Source: Sipunculus nudus | Taxonomy: Eukaryota > Annelida > Sipuncula > Golfingiida > Sipunculidae | Length of the DNA: 64,000 nt | Assembly: GCA_026874595.1 (NCBI GenBank) | Contig: CM049310.1 | Coordinates: 42,045,558 to 42,109,557 of the forward strand | Direction: 5' to 3' | Shown: positions 1-12,000 of the stretch, one piece after another | Position numbering within the stretch: position 1 is the first letter of the stretch | Layout: every line of letters starts with the position of its first letter | The notes under the pieces: generated by a model | Told to the model about the DNA's origin: nothing | The model's database searches: none | What the model saw: the letters and a program-made list of their open reading frames with translations, nothing else | Made by a program: the position numbers and the translations under genes

Positions 1-239
1 TCTGCGTGTGTGAGGTGGGTGTAACACTTATTCTTCATCTTGCCAAGGGAATAAAATAGTCACAGGTATGTTGTGTGTGAGGATAGAGTTTCAGGTGTCA
101 TGGGTCTTGGTTGCAAAACGTCTTGAAACGTCCTTGGAGAAAATTCAATATTGACAATACTTTATGATACGGCTTGGGCTACATGGGATGGGGGAAGAAA
201 GTTTATCAAATATTGCTAGTCATTTTTATATTGATGATA

Positions 240-345
240 CCAGGACCCGCCATGGCGCCATGCGCAGTAACCCTCCCCTCGGACCGGCGCATGCGCTATC
301 ACGACCCGGTTCAGGTGATCGGTTGCTGAACAAGACGTCACCATG
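240..345. promoter_or_regulatory. CpG-rich patch with NRF-1-like palindrome (tentative promoter)
   Basis: A locally GC- and CpG-rich stretch in AT-rich surroundings. It contains GCGCATGCGC (287-296), the core of the NRF-1 consensus, a second CATGCGCA at about 259-266, and GACGTCA (334-340), a CRE-like site. Such clusters are typical of CpG promoters, but no start codon or transcript can be tied to it. It could also be part of a repeat. Confidence 0.2.
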
Positions 346-1255
346 ACAACATTAAAACACAGTGTCGATAAAACCGGTTATATTTCAGTGGAACATAAAG
401 AAAACGCACGTATTTTCCATTTACATTCAGGCTCAGATAAAATGACACTGAAGACGGGTTTCCCACAGTGCTTTGTGCAGCTATGTTCTTAATAAGCATA
501 AATAACTGATTTTCACTGTGGAAAGAATGGATAAAGTGAAATGTTAAAAAGGGCTCCTCCAAATTTATTCTATAGTACAATTATATATATAATTATATAT
601 ACATGTATATACATATATATAAATATATGTGCGTGTGTTTGATTGTGTGTAAGAAAATCAAGGTTTTTATCCTTGAAACGATGTTGGAGGTCCTAAATAG
701 ACCCTTAGGCTCATAATTTTAAATACGTCTGTTGATTCGATCGTGCTAAATCACTCAGGATATCACTAAGGATAAAATTAATCAAAAGAAGGGGTTAGAC
801 ATATAGCTTCATTTTCAGGCCAAATATGCTATGTTAGACAGTAAGAGGCCGGCATATCGCAGAATCTGATTGGCTGCTTGATAGAAGAGGTTAAATCAAC
901 ATGTAGGCACAAATATGATTATACGATTAACAATTAAGTGTTTAAATCAGCATGCATTTAAGAAGCCGAATAAGCCTCTTCTTGGTGGTGATAGTCGAGC
1001 GTGACTTCTGCTATTAAGGCTATGTAATTGAATAGCAAGACATCCTTAGTTTTTACATATTGAAAGCTTTCCTAATTAGAGTCTTGATCAAATAAACTTG
1101 TGACACCTGAGCTCCTGTTATTTAACAACTACGTATTGACGAATCGCATATATACAAAACATTGAATTAATAGAAAGAGACATTTGTTGTTATAGCAGAG
1201 GACCTCTGAGTTAAGGTACGGAGCAGATATTATGGTAAGAATTATGATTTTATTA

Positions 1256-1580
1256 GGCAAAAAAAGTTGTTTCTCAGGGACATTTTTCAGAAATCGGTGA
1301 GGGAGGAGAGATTTTTTTTAACATATTTATCTTAAATTTTCAATAAAAATTTCATATGAACCGGGGGCAACTTGATATTTACATGATTGCTTCGCTGAAC
1401 AGATACAAGTAAAATCCGTTAGTAAACATTTTGTAAAAACCGCACACTATCGCCCGCAAACAACAAGCGTCGGAGAGGCTGGAGCACAAATCGATAATTT
1501 TTTGCAAATCGAAATAACAGTTTTTAATGTGAGGGCATAAAATGATGGGGGTGGTGCCTGTGAACTCAACTTTTAATTTT
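1256..1580 (+). repeat. Dispersed repeat family E, copy 1
   Basis: This matches 51735-52020 at intervals. Shared blocks include TTCTCAGG followed by CATTTTTCAGAA, a T-run, and TTTCAATAAAAAT followed by TCATATGA. Downstream both copies have GTGCCTG(T)GA near their ends. No coding capacity is seen. Confidence 0.5.
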
Positions 1581-2828
1581 TTTGGCCTTACCGAATTTTA
1601 TTTTTGTAATAAAGCTTGTTTCCTGAAATTTTTCTCTTGTCACTGGACCAAGCACGGCAAACAATGGTGAGGTGCAAATACTTTGTTTCTCTGTGGTGTC
1701 GTTCACTCATGCGAGATATCCGTAATATAATATCTAAGTATTCATCATTTAAGTTCACCTTTTAAGTGTATTTAATTATGTATCCAAAGAAACCAAATCT
1801 AGCCAAAGGTGTTTGCAATTGGTATTATTTGATATCAAAATGGAAAGAAGTCCTTGCCACCTACGGACTAAACCTTCAGTCTGTTATTTATCTGACAAAC
1901 GAGCTATTTAAAAAGTATAATCACAAAGTTCACAGCACTTATACTGACGTTAAAGAAGTTGGAAAACTGGGGGCTGTATGGGAAAAAAATCTTATGCTAA
2001 ATCTTCCCATCCGTATTTACTGGGAAGTAAAATCATATCAACCAGTAGAAAATCTATTACCATCATTTACAAGTATCCTATTTACAAACCTTTTAGCGTT
2101 CACAAATTATGTGGAAGTCAAACGGGTCTGAAACGACGACATTGACGGAAAACATATTTGTATATGATAAGACTCATGCCACCTCTCACACACTTTTTAA
2201 ATCTTTGCGGATATTTGGTCTTCTCCTGTTTTTGTAGTCGTGGCATCAGGATATTGTGTCAATCTGGCATTATGTGATAATTATAATACTCTACTGGTAT
2301 GACGGTGTATGTTAAGCTAGGTCGGGTATTGGCAGAAAACAGTCGAGGTATTTATTTACGTCAAAATGTTTACCATTACCACGAACAACGCCCTTCATAT
2401 TGATTGAGCAATATTCCCTCCGGTTCAATATATAGTTTATGTTATTGGCAACACATCCAGTGTGATGCCATGACAGAACCACAGTACTGAATGGTCATGG
2501 ACAGGATTAAATTCTTCTTATTTGAGAAATCTTAACACAATCAAGGTATTTACCCTTATGTCTTAACGACATGCCATTGTCTCTGTTTTTGCATCTTATT
2601 TTAATAATGTATCTAATAAATTCTTTTAATTTCGTTAGAGTTTCTTATATGGTTCAAACCTTTGTTTTAAAAGTGATACACGACATTGATGAATGTTATT
2701 TGTTAGCGGCAACAAGATTTCTGTAGGAACTCAACAGTCCGACTTAGTTACATGTGATATGGTATGTCTAAATATATATTTATAAATGTTAGATAATACT
2801 TTAACATTTTGTTAGAATTAAGTGTGCG

Positions 2829-2990
2829 TTTTATCTTTATTTAAATTTGCCTAATTCCTGAAACAAGAAGGTTGGAACCATAATAGCATGATATCATTCA
2901 TCAATATATATGAAAGCAGTACGTTTTATTTTTATTCTAATTTGCCTAATTTCTGAAACAAGTGCGTTGGAACCATAATAGCACGATTAT
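2829..2990 (+). repeat. Short direct duplication, unit about 95 bp
   Basis: Two copies (about 2829-2895 and 2923-2989) share TTTGCCTAATT, CTGAAACAAG and GTTGGAACCATAATAGCA with few differences. Confidence 0.7.
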
Positions 2991-3625
2991 ATGATTTACT
3001 AATAACGTAATCCGTCGATCTTGAACTTTTTGTAATGAAATAAATTAAACTTTTGTGCTCGCGTCCCTTTCCCCTCACATATTTTGCATCTTGTTTCAGT
3101 CTTTAGTTTACAATCATTCGAGTCTGGAAAATTTTAAAATGAGAAAAAATATGGAACGTATGATGATCATATTCAAGGATCATGAGGAAGATCAAAGAAG
3201 GAGCCTAGATACGTTGTATGGTAATTTATTGATACTTAGGCATAGTCATCCTTTCCTGACGAGGCATTGTCATATTTTACCAATCCACCACACACTTAAG
3301 CGATGAAGGCGATAATGTTCTTATGATCGCTTGGCAAGGTATCTTCAGTCATCCACCCTGGCTCCAGACGAATCCTGATCACGTAATGTATGTCCCCATA
3401 ACAGGATAGCTAATACAAGACAGGTTCCTGTGCCGGGCATGTTGGACTCAGGGTCGCCAATACAGATCACTTTACAACCTTGGATCAGATGTTAATACTC
3501 TGTGTATACTTTTTAAACATAGATTACCTTTGAATACCATTTAGGCCAATTAGTGGTAGAAAAATATACAAACACTACTGACGACGGTTTCACCTATTAA
3601 GGTAACTTTCAGCACACTTGCAGTG

Positions 3626-5290
3626 ATATTTTGTGGTCCTACAACAATAAGCTGTAGTGGTGAATAAATAATACAATACAAAAGTGTAGTCGTTGCGTGT
3701 ACGGACGTTAAAACAGCCATGCAGGCATATCAGAGTGTATGTCAAGACAATTGGTTTGATTGTAATTAAAGCAGCTTATATACCGACGCCGGCTTTCGTG
3801 ATGCTATTTAAACCTTTTAACAGCCACGATATTCACATTTTTAAATCTTGCAGTATGGAATTTATTGATAGAATTTATAATATCTGTAAATCTGTGGTAA
3901 TTTGGAAAATAATCACTTTTATAATTACATTTTTGTACTCTACAAGACACTACTACTTTTTGTCCCTTTGTGATTATTTTTTGGGGTGTGTTAAAATCAT
4001 GCTTGTCAATATGGATCACCTGGTTTTTACAGGAAAAATGTGACCAACTTTGTGAAGCGAATAATCAAACCTAAAGGAACTTCTCTCACAATTCTTTTAT
4101 TCTTCTCCTGAACCCAGTTTCATTCTTCAAGCAGATAATGCAGTAACTCCCAGACAATGAAATTGAGACGAGAAATAGATTCTTCCCCAGTTCAATAGTA
4201 CAATCCACGGCCTGAGGGGAAGTAGCCATGTGGTTCCTCCCACGTACACTTGTGCTAATTAATTACGGTGTATATCCTTCAGTGTGAAAAACATTATTCC
4301 TGTTTTGTGGAAGAGAGTACATATTCTGGGTAAAAATCCTGACCGGCATTTTATGTAAAGCTTAGGCAAGGTATCTCATTTTAACGTATGTGATTTAAAA
4401 AAATACTTGGAATTAATTTTTTATATTCTTTCGGATTAAACAAATTCGTCATTTTAAAAGTATGGCAAAACTTTAGAAAGTATATGAGAGTATAAAAGGC
4501 ACAGTTTTGTTCTGGAAAGCGAAACATGAACTTAGTAAGAAGACAACAACTGTTTAAAAAACAGGGTTAGGAAAGCTTTATAAATGGGGTAAACTCAGCA
4601 TAGACCGTATTCAACAATAAAAATCGAGAATTCAGGGCTTTCAGGGGGTAAACGTCTCTGACGCTGGAAATCTTTTACGGACGCTCGATTATGAAGGTCC
4701 AAGCGTCCACTGGAGGCGGGAAAACTGGCTTAAGGGCCTTGTATCAATCAAAGACCATTACCGATTGCCTCAAGTGAACCCTTCAGTGGTGTAAACATAG
4801 ATAAACGAGGCTTACATTTCGCTATAAGTATATATTCATATAATGACACGATTTCTAATAATATAATGATATAATAATTACATGAAATTCAAAAAGATAC
4901 TTTATTTTAAACCCTTCAAAATTTAACACATGTCATATCGCTCTAAACTGAGATGGGACTCTAAAAAATGTTTATCCGAACGTCCCGGATTCTTCACATT
5001 TTCTTCCTCCTCAAAGCCTAGCGAGATAATAAATATTTCATTTCATTCTGAAACTGAAATTATAAGCTGTATATTTAAGTGTACAGTCAGTGGTCACTGG
5101 AAGAAATAAAATGTTAAAGACAAGATGCTTCACGAGGCACATGGTTATAGAATGACATAGTGGAAATTAAAACGAAGTAGGGCCGGAAGTAACTGAAACA
5201 TTTTTCTTCTTTAATATTTGTTTAAAACCTTGACGTGCTCTTTTTCTTTTTGTTATGTCTGTTTATAAACTTCTTAATTTTCTTGTATTG
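3626..5290 (+). repeat. Tandem duplication A, copy 1
   Basis: This matches 5297-7450 nearly end to end, for example CCATGCAGGCATATCAGAGTG, CAATTGGTTTGATTGTAATT and AACACATGTCATATCGCTCT in both. Both copies lie head to tail with almost no spacer. The open frame at 3693-4043 is not kept in copy 2, so the unit looks non-coding. Confidence 0.85.
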
Positions 5291-5296
5291 TAGTAA

Positions 5297-7450
5297 TATT
5301 CAGTGGTCCTAAAACAATAAGTTCTAGTGGGAAAAAATAATACAATTCAAAAGCATAGTCGTCGCGTGTACGAACATTTAAAACAGCCATGCAGGCATAT
5401 CAGAGTGTCAGCCAAGACAATTGGTTTGATTGTAATTAAAGCAGCCAATTTACCGACGACGGATTTCGTGTGGCTATTTAAACTTATCATCCACAATGTT
5501 CACATTTTTAATCTCGCAGTATGGAACTTATTGATAGAATTTATAATACCTGTAAATCTGTGGTAATTTGGAAAATAATAACTTTTATTATAATAACCTT
5601 TTTGTACTCTACAAGACACTGCTCCTTTTTGTCCCTTTTTGATTATTTTATACTGCGTGCGTGTGTGTGTTAAAGTCTTGCTTGTCAATATGGATCACCT
5701 GTTTTAAACAGGAAAATGTGACCAACATTGTGTAAAGAATATTCACGCCTTAAGGAAAATTTCTGTCCTCATTCTTTTTATTCTTCTCCTGAACCCAGTT
5801 CCATTGGTGAAGCAGATAATGCAGTTACTCGCAGACAATGAAATGAAGACGACAAATAGATTCTTCCCCAGATCAATAATATAATCCACGGCCTGAGGAG
5901 AAGTGGCCATGTGTTTCCTCTCACGGAAACATGTCCTAATTAATCACGGTGTATATCCCTTAGTGTAAAAATGATTCTTGTTTTGTGGAGTACTTTTTCT
6001 CAGTAAAAATCCTGACAGGCATTTTATATAAAGCTTAGGCAAGGTATCTCATTTGAACGTCTGTGATTAATAAAAATACTTACAATTTATTTAATTTTTC
6101 CTTTCGGATTAAACAAGTTCGTCATTTAAAAAAATAATGGCAAAGCTTTAGAAAGTATATAGAAGTAAAACAAGCACGGTTTTGTTCTTAAAAGAGAAAC
6201 ATGAATTTAGTAAGAAAAAAACAACTGATTAAAATACAGGGTTAGGAAAGCTTAATAAATTGGGAAAACTCAGCATACGCTCCCGAGGCAGCGGAAATCT
6301 TACGCTTCTAAAGAAGCTACTGATTTCCCCGCTGGCTGCTTTGACCGTTTATGATACACTCAAAGACCAGGTGGTAGGCCTGTCTGCTGAAAGACTGCTG
6401 ATGTGACTAGCAGCCAACCAAGTTCCAGTCAACAAACACTCGACAGGCATCAGGCTCCGCCCAGAAACCACGGGTTGGGCCTTTCTCTTTGAACCTGTGG
6501 CCTGTTCAAACGGTTGCCGGGGCGATGAGCTGTCACTCAAAAGGAAATGATCAACATTAGCTCCGAGTATTCCTCGCTTTGCTTGTAAACCGTTAAGTCT
6601 TCCAGTACAGGGCCTCAACTGATTGGACCAAAATACAGTGCTCCCCTCTGGTGTAGAGATTTAGGATTCGAGGTCAGAACAAACAGCGCTTACGATATAG
6701 GTAGTAGGCCTATAGGTAAAGTGCTGTGTAAAGAGCGTAAACTCAGCATTGCATTGACCGCATTCAACAATAAAAATCGAGATTTCAGGGCTTCCAGGAA
6801 CGCGGGGGTAAGCGTATCTGACGCTCGAATTCTCTTACGGACGCTCGGTTATGAAGGTCAAAGCGTCCAATGGAAGCGGGAATTTTTGGCTTTAGGGCCT
6901 TGGATCAGTCAGCGACCATTACCGTTTGCCTCAAGTGAACCCTTCAGTGGTGTAAACATAGATAAATGAGGCTTACATTTCGCTTTAAGTTTATATTCAT
7001 ATGACACGATTTCTAATAATATAATTATATGGTAATTACGTGAAATTCAAAAAGATTCAATTTTTATAAAACCCTTCAAAATTTAACACATGTCATATCG
7101 CTCTGAACTGAGATCAGACTCTAGAAAAGTTTTTCCGAGCGTCTCGGATTCTTCACATTTTCTTCCTCCTCAAAGCCCAGCGAGATCATTAATATTTCAT
7201 TTTATTCTGAAACTGAAATTATAAGCTTTATTTTTAAGTGTACAGTTAGTGGTCACTGGAAGAAATAAAATGTAAACGACAAGATGCTTCACGAGGCACA
7301 TGGTTATAGAATGACAGAGTTGAAATTAAAACGAAAGTCGCAAAGTAGCGCCGGAAGTAACTGAAACATTTTTCTTCTTTAATATTTGTTTTAAACCTTG
7401 ACGTGCTTTCTTTTGTTATGACTGTTTAAAATCTTAATTTTCTTTTCTTG
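5297..7450 (+). repeat. Tandem duplication A, copy 2 (carries an insertion)
   Basis: Second copy of the 1.7-kb unit. It is about 460 bp longer than copy 1 because of the segment at 6277-6738. Many substitutions and small indels separate the copies, so the duplication is not recent. Confidence 0.85.
6277..6738. mobile_element. 462-bp insertion with 11-bp target duplication, family unknown
   Basis: Present in duplication copy 2 and absent from copy 1. It is flanked on both sides by AAACTCAGCAT (6266-6276 and 6739-6749), which occurs once in copy 1 near 4591. The inserted segment is visibly more GC-rich than its host. The ends read CGCTC...GAGCG, a very short inverted match. Near its left end CAGCGGAAATC and GATTTCCCCGCTG form an imperfect hairpin. 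It has no recognisable protein, and the class cannot be decided: an 11-bp duplication would fit a retroposed sequence. Confidence 0.6.
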
Positions 7451-8832
7451 CTCGGACATTTTGCGGGTTTTGTATTTTTTCTATATAAGAAAGTAATATG
7501 TATCATTTTTTTTTTAATATGACACAATTCATTCCATCTCTCAGATCCATAATAATGTTATATTGTCCATCGTATCTCTTGGTTCTGGTATTCAATTAAA
7601 ATTTGGGTGAACATTTGTGTTGAAAGAAACTTAGATTGAGACATAAATAATTTAACCGAGATGGGATGTTACATGCTTTTCTTATCTACCTCTAGTCTAA
7701 AATTAATAAGCACAAGACTCCCCTTGCATATAAAAGCTATTTTGTTTCACGAAGAAATGCGCAAGATAATTTTGAATTGGGTTACGTCTTTATTTTGTTA
7801 GGTAAGATAACATCATATTATATGTATCTTTTGTTATTAAGTGGCATCGACTATAAGATATCGTCATGAACAGTGCTCTCTTTCCTTTCTAAATTCAGTT
7901 TCGTCTAACCCAAAGTATCAATATCTTAATGGGATATGTTTCTGCCAGAGTGAAGCATCTACTGTTGTCTCGACACAGACAGGACTGTAGCAACAGTTAC
8001 TCCCGTCTTTAAATCAATGTCGCTCACACATGGGGCCGAGCTTGCCATACCTGCAAGGACCATTACAAAACTCATCAGTCGGGTTTACGTTTATAATACA
8101 AATCCCCAACGCCGAGTAATCAATAGGCCGAGATGAACTGCGCGCCAAACTTCTCAAATGTGTCGTCTGCTCTAATTACTGTAGAACCGGAGTCACGCCT
8201 GCTTAATGTGAAAACGAGGCCCGATCTGGTGAATCATTTGCATTGATTTCATCTCTGATCTAGACGTGCGCTCAGACGGCCTCATCTGGAGTTTTGTTCA
8301 GCTTGAACGCAAAAACAACTAACTATTCCTGGAGCGCACTCTTCAGACCTTGTGGTGCTAATATTTTCCGGGGTTCTTTTTTAATTTTTCAATGGAAGGG
8401 ATACGTGAGTGGTATTTACACATTTATTCGAACGTATAGGTCTACTTCACAAGACCCGCCAAGGAAACGCGGTAAATGCTGGGTTCTCCAACGAGAGAGT
8501 GAACTTGTGGCGCAGTTCAAAGCAATCTCTTTAAAAATACTACTCGAATGATGATCGATTGTACAGATATGAACTTGTAAGATTCTAGAATACATAAAAA
8601 GGCTCTATACTGACTATGCTTCCGCGTCTGGTTCAAATAGACGTGGTCTGACAACAACGAAGGAAGGGAAAACACACGATCTTGGATTGCTCAGAAAGAA
8701 AATTTTGAAATATTTGACCACAGGCACTAAACCAATCCAACAGGTGATGTTGAATATGCCATGGCCTAAGTCTAGCGTTTTTTATCATTTACCATTGAAG
8801 ACACGGATGTTGATTTGAAACAAGATACAGAA
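7451..8832. other. 5' flank of the ammonium transporter gene
   Basis: No ORF is recognised. The stretch 7980-8560 is less AT-rich than its neighbours and would be the natural place for the promoter. A weak TATA-like CATAAAAAGG occurs near 8593. An in-frame TAG at 8773-8775 closes the transporter reading frame upstream, so 8776-8832 is 5' UTR or the tail of an upstream intron. Confidence 0.4.
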
Positions 8833-9076
8833 ATGGATGCCAGCACGCTGCCTGATCATACGGACATTGCGAACACCACCCCTGTAACGGGAACAAGTGG
8901 AAGCACCTTCCTCGGATCAACATTGACATCCGCGTTGACATGTAGTGATGTTTCATGTCGTGTCACAAACACATATTCCAACAGTACCGAGCAAGCCACC
9001 GCGCTCTACAAAATGAATGGAAGGGACGCCTCCTGGATTCTGACGTCATCCGTCATCATATTTACCATGCAAACAG
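8833..9076 (+). CDS. AMT: AMT exon 1
   Basis: Encodes the N-tail and the first half of TM1 (SWILTSSVIIFTMQT). It ends in phase 1 at ACA-G with donor GTGATA at 9077. The split glycine joins exon 2 to give the TMQTG-FGLLESG signature, which makes the link across the 32-kb intron secure. Confidence 0.92.
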
Positions 9077-12000
9077 GTGATACATTTACTCATCTATAGG
9101 TTACAGGTACAGTGGTGTCAGTTGTTCTTAATGGGTTTGTCGTACTAATTATATAGGCTACTATCGTTCTTTATATTAAAGCAGTTTTGAGAAAAATAAA
9201 TTTAAAATTATTTGAATGCCTGGTCCCTTTCTGAAAAAAAAATATACATCTAATAAAGGCATGCAGCTTGTTAAACCACGATCTTATTGTAATAAGCTTG
9301 TAAGCTTGTAATTGATCGTTTTATTTAAGATAACAGTTTTGAGTAAGTAATCAATGTCCTCCTTTACACCAGTTTTACATTTTTCTATTTGATATGTGTT
9401 AATTTTGGATGTTCTACTTGCAAATATAATTACTCAATTATCATTGAAATAGGCCTTGTGTCAAATAAATCTTATAAAATACTTTGAAAATTAATTAAGG
9501 AAATTTAAATTAAGCAGTATCATAAATTTATATATTATTAAAAGTTTATGCCATGGTAGCAAAGACCAGTTTGGGGTCACGACATATTTATAAAAGGTTA
9601 ATTGAATGCTAGAGGTTAGATTCACTATCGCAATTTCAAATATCGCATGTTAGCCCAATAGTTTAAATAGGTGAAATCCTTCAGTAAATGGGCTTTTCCT
9701 CACAGTTCAAAACTTTGCTTTTTTAGTTATTTAACTAGACGATAAAAATGGTCGCTTAGAAATCATGTTATGTCATCGGTTAAAACGTTTCTCCTTGTGG
9801 GCTACAAAACTATCATGTTGTCAAGAAATCAAGGTAAATAAATAATTGTAGTATCCATGAAATGTATGATATTTTTTTTCAGCTTTTCACAAAATCTACC
9901 TTAAAGATTAAAAAACTTTGTATATGCTCTCTTAAATGACTCAGATTTATCCAACTTGGTTAAAATTAGGTTGAGTCGTTTATAAAAGGCAGAAAATAGT
10001 TCAACTCCTGGATGTAGATATATTTACTGGTACCATATTTTCACACGTGTTGGCCCTTATTTTTGTCCCTTTATATGAAGATTCTAGGTAGAAAAACGAG
10101 TCGCAATGCCCTAACCTATACCCGTTCTTATTCATCCAACCGTTCTAGTATAGCTCTCCTCTCATTACCTTGAAAATTATTATTCATTAAAAGTATATAA
10201 TTTATCAAAAAACGTATTAGGATTAGTTTATGATACGGAACATAACTAACAATTCGAAAACATTACTTTTGTATACTAAAACATTGTAAGTAATGTCATT
10301 ACGATAATCCAAATTGTATGGATATCTGATCATATTTATTGAAGATTATACTAAGTAAAGTGAAATTTAGTAATACATTGTATTTAGTATTAACTTCCTA
10401 TGTCAGAATAATCAGTGAAGGAAAGACATTGACTTGCAGTTTACATCCTTAAATTAAAGGTTTGAAAAACTGGACCTTAGAAAATACTGATGTACATACA
10501 CTTCGGCATCGAAAAAGAAGAATTATGCGATTGTTTATGTATTTAACAGTATTTTTTAATGTGGTTTATAATCATTGAATGTCTGTATAAAGCGAAAATA
10601 TTGATTTTTTCTAATACGTAAGAAGTACAACAATTATATGATTATGAACATACAAAATGACAAAACAATAGAGATGCATGTTCTTCTTACTAAAGATAAA
10701 TTTTCTATAACAATTAACCATAACAATTGGACTCTGCCTGTTATGTTGTCTAGCACCAGTTATATGGATGACTTGTTGCCTAGCTATAAATTTCACCTCA
10801 TCTATTATATTTTATCGTTTCAAAATGATCCAACTGAACAAAAAAAGCTTGCACAGATTGCACTTGTTTAGCTCACCCGCAATATCCCCATGTGCAACAC
10901 TTTTTTTAGTTTCTATATATTTTTTAAACAAATGACAAATATTACGGTTATACGATCACGTGGCATAAAAGAATCTGGAAGATGAAGCAACGAATTACTA
11001 TTCAGTTCATCGTCCTTTAGAGCACCCTAAAGGACACTAACTTATGACCGCAGCTGCTATGCCCAAGAACGGTATTAATGCAAGGCTGTTTGCTGACAGT
11101 TTATAGTCGTGCCTGAGGTGTTCATCCGAAGTTCAGTTATCCCGAGGATGAAAGGTGTAACGGAAAATAGGTGAAGCCGTAAAAATCCGGGTGTTTCTTC
11201 TGCAGCATCTGCAGGTGGTTTTGTCGTTAATAATACAGGACATCTCATATCGAGGTGCCGAGATGTTAGGCTTAATGAGTGTTTATCTTAGTTACCTGAT
11301 ACAGTTCGATTATTTTATATCCCTGACTGACGCTGCAGGTTTCATTTATTATTTAGTATGCGTACCTGAATAACCTATTTATTAATACCATTTCTTGTAA
11401 ACATCATATTATTCAACAGTGTTATACATTAGATAAACAGTCTCGTTGAATATTGACGTGTCTGAAATAGGCTTAAGTCCTCGGGTAATATGAATGAACA
11501 AGAAATACGAGTGGAAACAAAACACTTGTAGTTAATTCATATCAAACTTTAAACACTTAAAAGATAACGCTTAGTTCAGTTAATCTAACTCATTAAAAAT
11601 GTTTCATTTTTTAAGTTAAAATTTTTTACTGCAAAGCACTTATACATTTATAAAGCACATCAAAATATGAAAATAAAGGTTTGGCTTGGAGAATGGAGTA
11701 GTAGCCAGATAAGAGTTTTCTTGTTAATAGATTGAGCGTTAGGCACGGATTAGCTGTACCCACAAAGGCACAAGTGAGACCTGAAGACACGTTAAAAAAG
11801 CTGTGTACGCATTCATCATTTTTCCCGGCAGCGACAATCCGGCAACGATAATCCGGCCACGGCATAAAAAATCGGTCGTATAAAAATAAATTATACTGTA
11901 CGCATGCGCACGGCAAGGCAACGACAATGCGGCACAATTATCCGGCTATTTTTCAAATTTGTCTGGGAACGATTTTTTGCCGTTGCCGGACATAATCGTA

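Larger units (their letters stand above)
1..3620. other. Upstream flank, no recognisable gene
   Basis: AT-rich sequence with no ORF that I can assign to a family. It holds a small CpG-rich patch at 240-345, one copy of a dispersed repeat (1256-1580) and a short direct duplication (2829-2990). The longest open frame (ATG at 1778, about 117 codons to 2131) has no recognisable motif and is within what chance would give in a 64-kb AT-rich window. Confidence 0.5.

Noticed and set aside
1766-2131. About 117-codon open frame
   Set aside because: No recognisable motif, no splice or duplicate support; length within chance for this composition.
3693-4043. 116-codon open frame
   Set aside because: The tandem copy at 5350-5700 is interrupted early; part of a non-coding duplication.
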